A stretch of DNA of 8,063 bases from DATAYF01 sp036272735. GTDB taxonomy: Bacteria > Chloroflexota > Ktedonobacteria > Ktedonobacterales > Ktedonobacteraceae. Positions 6,196 to 8,063 of the stretch are shown here, piece by piece (positions within the stretch are counted from its first letter, which is position 1; every line of letters begins with the position of its first letter). The notes beneath the pieces are model-generated. The model saw only the letters and a list, made by a program, of their open reading frames with translations. It ran no database searches and was not told the origin of the DNA. The position numbers and the translations under genes were made by a program. The stretch spans positions 1-8,063 of the forward strand of contig DATAYF010000058.1 in the NCBI GenBank assembly GCA_036272735.1, in the 5' to 3' direction.

Positions 6196-6308
6196 GGAAT
6201 ACGTTGTCGGTCCTCTCAATGAAGGGAGAGCCTGATAATGTTGGGATTTACACTTATCATTTGGATTATATGAGAGCATTTCCAAACTGCAAAAAGAGGG
6301 GAAGCTGA
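6196..6308. other. Short AT-rich spacer after the SDR gene
   Basis: A weak 5-bp stem (CTCTC/GAGAG near 6214-6232) follows the SDR stop, without a T-run, so termination is not clear. Nothing else is recognisable before the unidentified broken frame that begins around 6309. Confidence 0.35.
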
Positions 6309-6659
6309 GCTGATCTTCTAGACGAGGCTCACTCCTTTGTGGGTCAGAGTTTCATGACGCTTCCTCCTTATATTGGGGTGAAATGCGCGAAGCCGTCATC
6401 AGGTGCAAAGCGAACAGTCCTGGTGATGATTTCTCCTTTTTACCAGGCTTTTTTGCTCGCCATGAGTTTTTGACTGTTGTACCAGAGCATCAACACAGCC
6501 GTTTCGCTCGTTCTACTCGTACTAGAATCCGGTATCTACGACGAGGTTTCTCATACGAGTTTTTCTCGCAGAAAGCGTGCCTCAAGGCAACAAAGAAGAG
6601 CGTTGAGAAGGCTTTCCTCTGAGGGAACAATGGACCTTCTCTAAGGCTACTTTGCCCCT

Positions 6660-6674
6660 GGTGACAGCTTCGCG
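6660..6674 (+). other. Intron target site: IBS2 and IBS1 of the 5' exon
   Basis: GGTGACA (6660-6666, IBS2) pairs with TGTCGCC (6924-6930, EBS2) over 7 bp including one G-U. CTTCGCG (6668-6674, IBS1) pairs perfectly over 7 bp with CGCGAAG (6946-6952, EBS1). Both lie immediately before the GTGCG intron start, as expected for a retrohoming target. Confidence 0.8.
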
Positions 6675-7249
6675 GTGCGCCGTTTCACGTACGGTCGCAT
6701 TGCCTGAAACAGGTCAATCCCTGTGCCCCAGGGATTGAAGAGGCGTGGCCTACCTAAAGTGGAAACACGGAGGGGAAAGGAGCATGCTACGAAAGTGGGT
6801 AAAACCGAAGATGATGTAGGTTGATGTTCTGCAACTCTTGCAGCTATGGTGAACCTGAGTTTGGTGAATCGAAGTCTCCAGCGGAGTATCTGACCTCTCA
6901 TCGGTGAGATCATCTGAACACAATGTCGCCTGGTGTGAGAAATTGCGCGAAGTTCTCACAAGCCCTCCAGGTAGAGCACGGTGGAACGACCACTGGTAAG
7001 GGGACGAAACGGCACCGAAGGCTGCTCATGTGTGACTGGAACGGAATGCGGGATCATCTTCCAGGCGCGAGCCTGATGATGACGGAGTGCCCATAGGAAT
7101 CGGAGGAGTCACGCCCTCCCAAGAAGCCGAGGAACGCTCGGCATAGGGTGAAGGGGCACAGATTGCAAACCTTCACGAGCTTTGGGTCGAGAGGCTGCGA
7201 GATGCATAAGTCCTCTCTCATTCCCACTGCTGGGAAGCATGCAACTGGC

Positions 7250-7283
7250 GAGCCGGATGCCTATAACGAGGCACGTCCGGTTC
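7250..7283 (+). ncRNA. Group II intron domain V
   Basis: The 34-nt element has the standard layout. The lower stem GAGCCGGA pairs with UCCGGUUC (one G-U) and includes the catalytic AGC triad. A 2-nt bulge region (ACG) follows on the 3' strand, and the upper stem is GCCU/AGGC. The terminal loop is UAAC closed by an A-G pair, instead of the usual GNRA (zeta') tetraloop. Domain V is the metal-binding catalytic core of the ribozyme, so its near-intact state suggests a recently active intron. Confidence 0.85.
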
Positions 7284-7285
7284 TG

Positions 7286-7336
7286 AGAGGGGCGGATGAA
7301 GAAGGGCTTTCAAGTACCTCGTCAGCCGCCTACTCT
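7286..7336 (+). ncRNA. Group II intron domain VI with branch-point A
   Basis: AGAGGGGCGG (7286-7295) pairs with CCGCCTACTCT (7326-7336) along its full length, with one unpaired residue, A7332. That A lies seven bases from the intron end at 7338, which is where the lariat branch point is expected. The 3' end is thereby fixed independently of the 5' end. Confidence 0.8.
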
Positions 7337-7549
7337 ACCATTTTCCCCCTTCTAGGGCAGCCCAACAGCTTCTGCAAATGCGAATCCGGATCCTCAACGA
7401 GACCCTCCGCGAGACCTTTTGCCGTTTGTATCCTCATCTGCCAGCAACCGTACCCCCTCGTGAGTAGGAGATGACTGGCTAGTCAGCACCCACATTGGAA
7501 TGGTCTCCTACCAGGCGCGCAATCCGGGGTGTGGAGCACAATAAAGGAC

Positions 7550-7582
7550 GTTCTGAGCGGTTTATTTACGCCCGCTCAGAAC
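7550..7582. repeat. 11-bp-arm hairpin, GTTCTGAGCGG / CCGCTCAGAAC
   Basis: GTTCTGAGCGG (7550-7560) and CCGCTCAGAAC (7572-7582) are perfect complements with an 11-base loop. No T-run follows. A third copy of the right arm occurs at 7935-7945. It might be a subterminal hairpin of an IS200/IS605-type element or a terminator without a U-tract; the position just before the TnpB-like fragment favours a mobile-element role, weakly. Confidence 0.45.
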
Positions 7583-7589
7583 ATACTAA

Positions 7590-7991
7590 GCTGGCTCTAT
7601 TCCTTGCGTAGGCGGTAGAGAACAAAAGCCATCACGGATACAGCGAGATCTGTATTCGGCGTATCTTGCGGCCTATCTTGATGCAGCAGATGATCTTCCC
7701 TCATGTACCCGGTACGTAGTACCCTGGGAAGGTGCGGAGACGCGCCTGCGGGCGGTCCATGAGCGACTACAACAACGGGCAAACGCGTGGCAGTGCTTGC
7801 CGCCGTCGCATGGGTATTCCCGTGCCAGAGTCCGTCTGCAGCCCCTCAGAAGCCCCTCAGCCCAAAAGTCTGAACGAACCGACACCAGAGCCACGCTTCC
7901 TCCTGAGACGAGGAAGGTTGGAAGCGTGGAAGGACCGCTCAGAACCTCCCGTGCTTTCGCCGGGAGCGTCTTCAGTCTATGCTCTTCATGA
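7590..7991 (+). pseudogene. C-terminal remnant of a TnpB-like (OrfB zinc-ribbon) protein
   Basis: The frame is open from a stop at 7587 to TGA at 7989-7991 but has no plausible start codon at its beginning. It reads KPSRIQRDLYSAYLAAYLDA, then PWEGAETRLRAVHERLQQRA and a low-complexity polar tail. In TnpB-family proteins of actinobacterial and Ktedonobacteria-like elements, the zinc ribbon is followed by 'QRDLYSAFLA', whose Asp corresponds to the RuvC-III catalytic Asp, and later by a 'PGAEPLLRA' patch. Both match here. The zinc-ribbon cysteines and the rest of the nuclease are missing upstream, so this is a 5'-truncated relic. TnpB is the RNA-guided nuclease of IS200/IS605 elements, and its guide RNA normally spans the gene's 3' end. 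The assignment is from memory of the family and moderate only. Confidence 0.42.
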
Positions 7992-8063
7992 GCGTGGCAG
8001 CACGAGGCACTCGACGGTGAGCACGGTGACTATCTGACCCGTCGAATCTGTAAGCTCAACTGG
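7992..8063. other. Window end, possible right end of the TnpB-like element
   Basis: TCGACGG (8011-8017) and CCGTCGA (8039-8045) form a 7-bp stem around a 21-base loop. Another stem, CTCCCG/CGGGAG (7946-7951 with 7961-7966), lies in the last part of the upstream frame. Structured DNA at the 3' end of a tnpB-like gene is where a right end and an omega (reRNA) scaffold would be expected, but the window stops before any boundary can be seen. Confidence 0.25.

Larger units (their letters stand above)
6675..7338 (+). mobile_element. ORF-less group II intron, 664 nt
   Basis: The 5' end GTGCGCC fits the GUGYG consensus, and the 3' end is AC (AY). EBS1 lies in an 11-base loop (6942-6952) closed by an 8-bp stem (6934-6941 with 6953-6960), the usual setting for EBS1. 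EBS2 is just upstream at 6924-6930. A GUG-GAAA-CAC hairpin (6759-6768) is a typical domain I GNRA stem. Domain V is at 7250-7283, and domain VI at 7286-7336 has a bulged A. Group II introns are self-splicing ribozymes and retroelements that move with the help of an intron-encoded reverse transcriptase/maturase (IEP). That ORF, normally 400-600 codons in domain IV, is absent; only about 100 bases separate the domain III-like region from domain V. The copy must therefore depend on an IEP supplied in trans, or be a dead relic. The presence of EBS2 argues against class IIC. Confidence 0.85.
6309..7467 (+). pseudogene. Unidentified broken reading frame split by the group II intron (candidate)
   Basis: When the intron 6675-7338 is removed, one frame continues across the joint exactly at a codon boundary. 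The 5' side ends GYFAPGDSFA at 6674. The 3' side (7339-7467) reads HFPPSRAAQQLLQ, then MRIRILNETLRETFCRLYPH, then LPATVPPRE and TAG. Upstream the same frame is open from 6309 but contains TGA (6471) and TAA (6642); both could be point mutations of Trp and Gln codons. A hydrophobic stretch (LLYQSINTAVSLVLLVLES) precedes a basic patch (SRRKRASRQQRRALRR). I do not recognise the family. The exon-2 part looks most like real protein, and the part before 6645 may be chance. The two stops indicate the host gene was already dead or has died since. Confidence 0.3.

Noticed and set aside
6383..6622. 79-codon plus-strand ORF before the intron
   Set aside because: No SD, no recognisable features, and it overlaps another candidate frame that connects to the intron exon; probably chance.
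1..8063. CRISPR array, tRNA or rRNA
   Set aside because: No regularly spaced direct repeats, cloverleaf with TTCGA-type arm, or rRNA signature sequence was seen on either strand.

Overview
The window reads as a piece of a mosaic bacterial chromosome with roughly even base composition. It carries solo stress/redox regulators next to short-chain dehydrogenases (SDRs), many decayed mobile elements, a degenerate IscB and a group II intron. The gene set (CGNR zinc-finger regulator, Rrf2 regulator, DUF1348 protein, SDRs, ECF sigma factor with a SnoaL-like tail) would fit a Ktedonobacteria-type Chloroflexota or a similar large soil genome. This is inference from gene style only; no ribosomal marker is present.

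Layout: 1-81 is the very end of a sigma factor gene. 197-1223 is an IscB (RRXRR/HNH/RuvC) pseudogene with its 5' part missing, two in-frame stops and a frameshift. 1224-2024 holds no convincing gene apart from one weak minus-strand ORF, but contains a 133-bp MITE-like element with matching terminal inverted repeats and a 6-bp flanking duplication. 2025-3336 holds two minus-strand genes, an SDR and a DUF1348/NTF2-like protein. They diverge from a plus-strand CGNR zinc-finger regulator (3563-4225), and the gap between them carries a perfect 15-bp-arm operator-like palindrome and a good sigma-70 promoter.

4226-4717 is mostly empty apart from a 45-aa ORF. At 4718 a near-consensus promoter has its -10 box at the centre of a 17-bp-arm palindrome and drives an Rrf2-family regulator (4770-5264). 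The palindrome core, TGTAACT-N5-AGTTACA, recurs at 5315-5333 ahead of a second SDR (5446-6195). This makes regulator, own operator and target operator readable from the sequence. That second SDR has Asn where the catalytic Lys of YxxxK should be.

6196-8063 is mobile-element territory. 6675-7338 is an ORF-less group II intron whose ends are fixed by the GTGCG start, two 7-bp IBS/EBS pairings, a 34-nt domain V and a domain VI with a bulged A seven bases from the 3' end. It lies in an unidentified, apparently decayed reading frame (6309-6674 joined to 7339-7467). After it come an 11-bp-arm hairpin and an open frame (7590-7991) resembling the C-terminal tail of a TnpB-like protein.

How it fits together: the middle is two parallel 'sensor + reductase' cassettes, each with its own palindromic operator. 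They plausibly respond to electrophiles or other reactive small molecules. Both sides are flanked by remnants of IS200/IS605-type RNA-guided nucleases and other mobile DNA.
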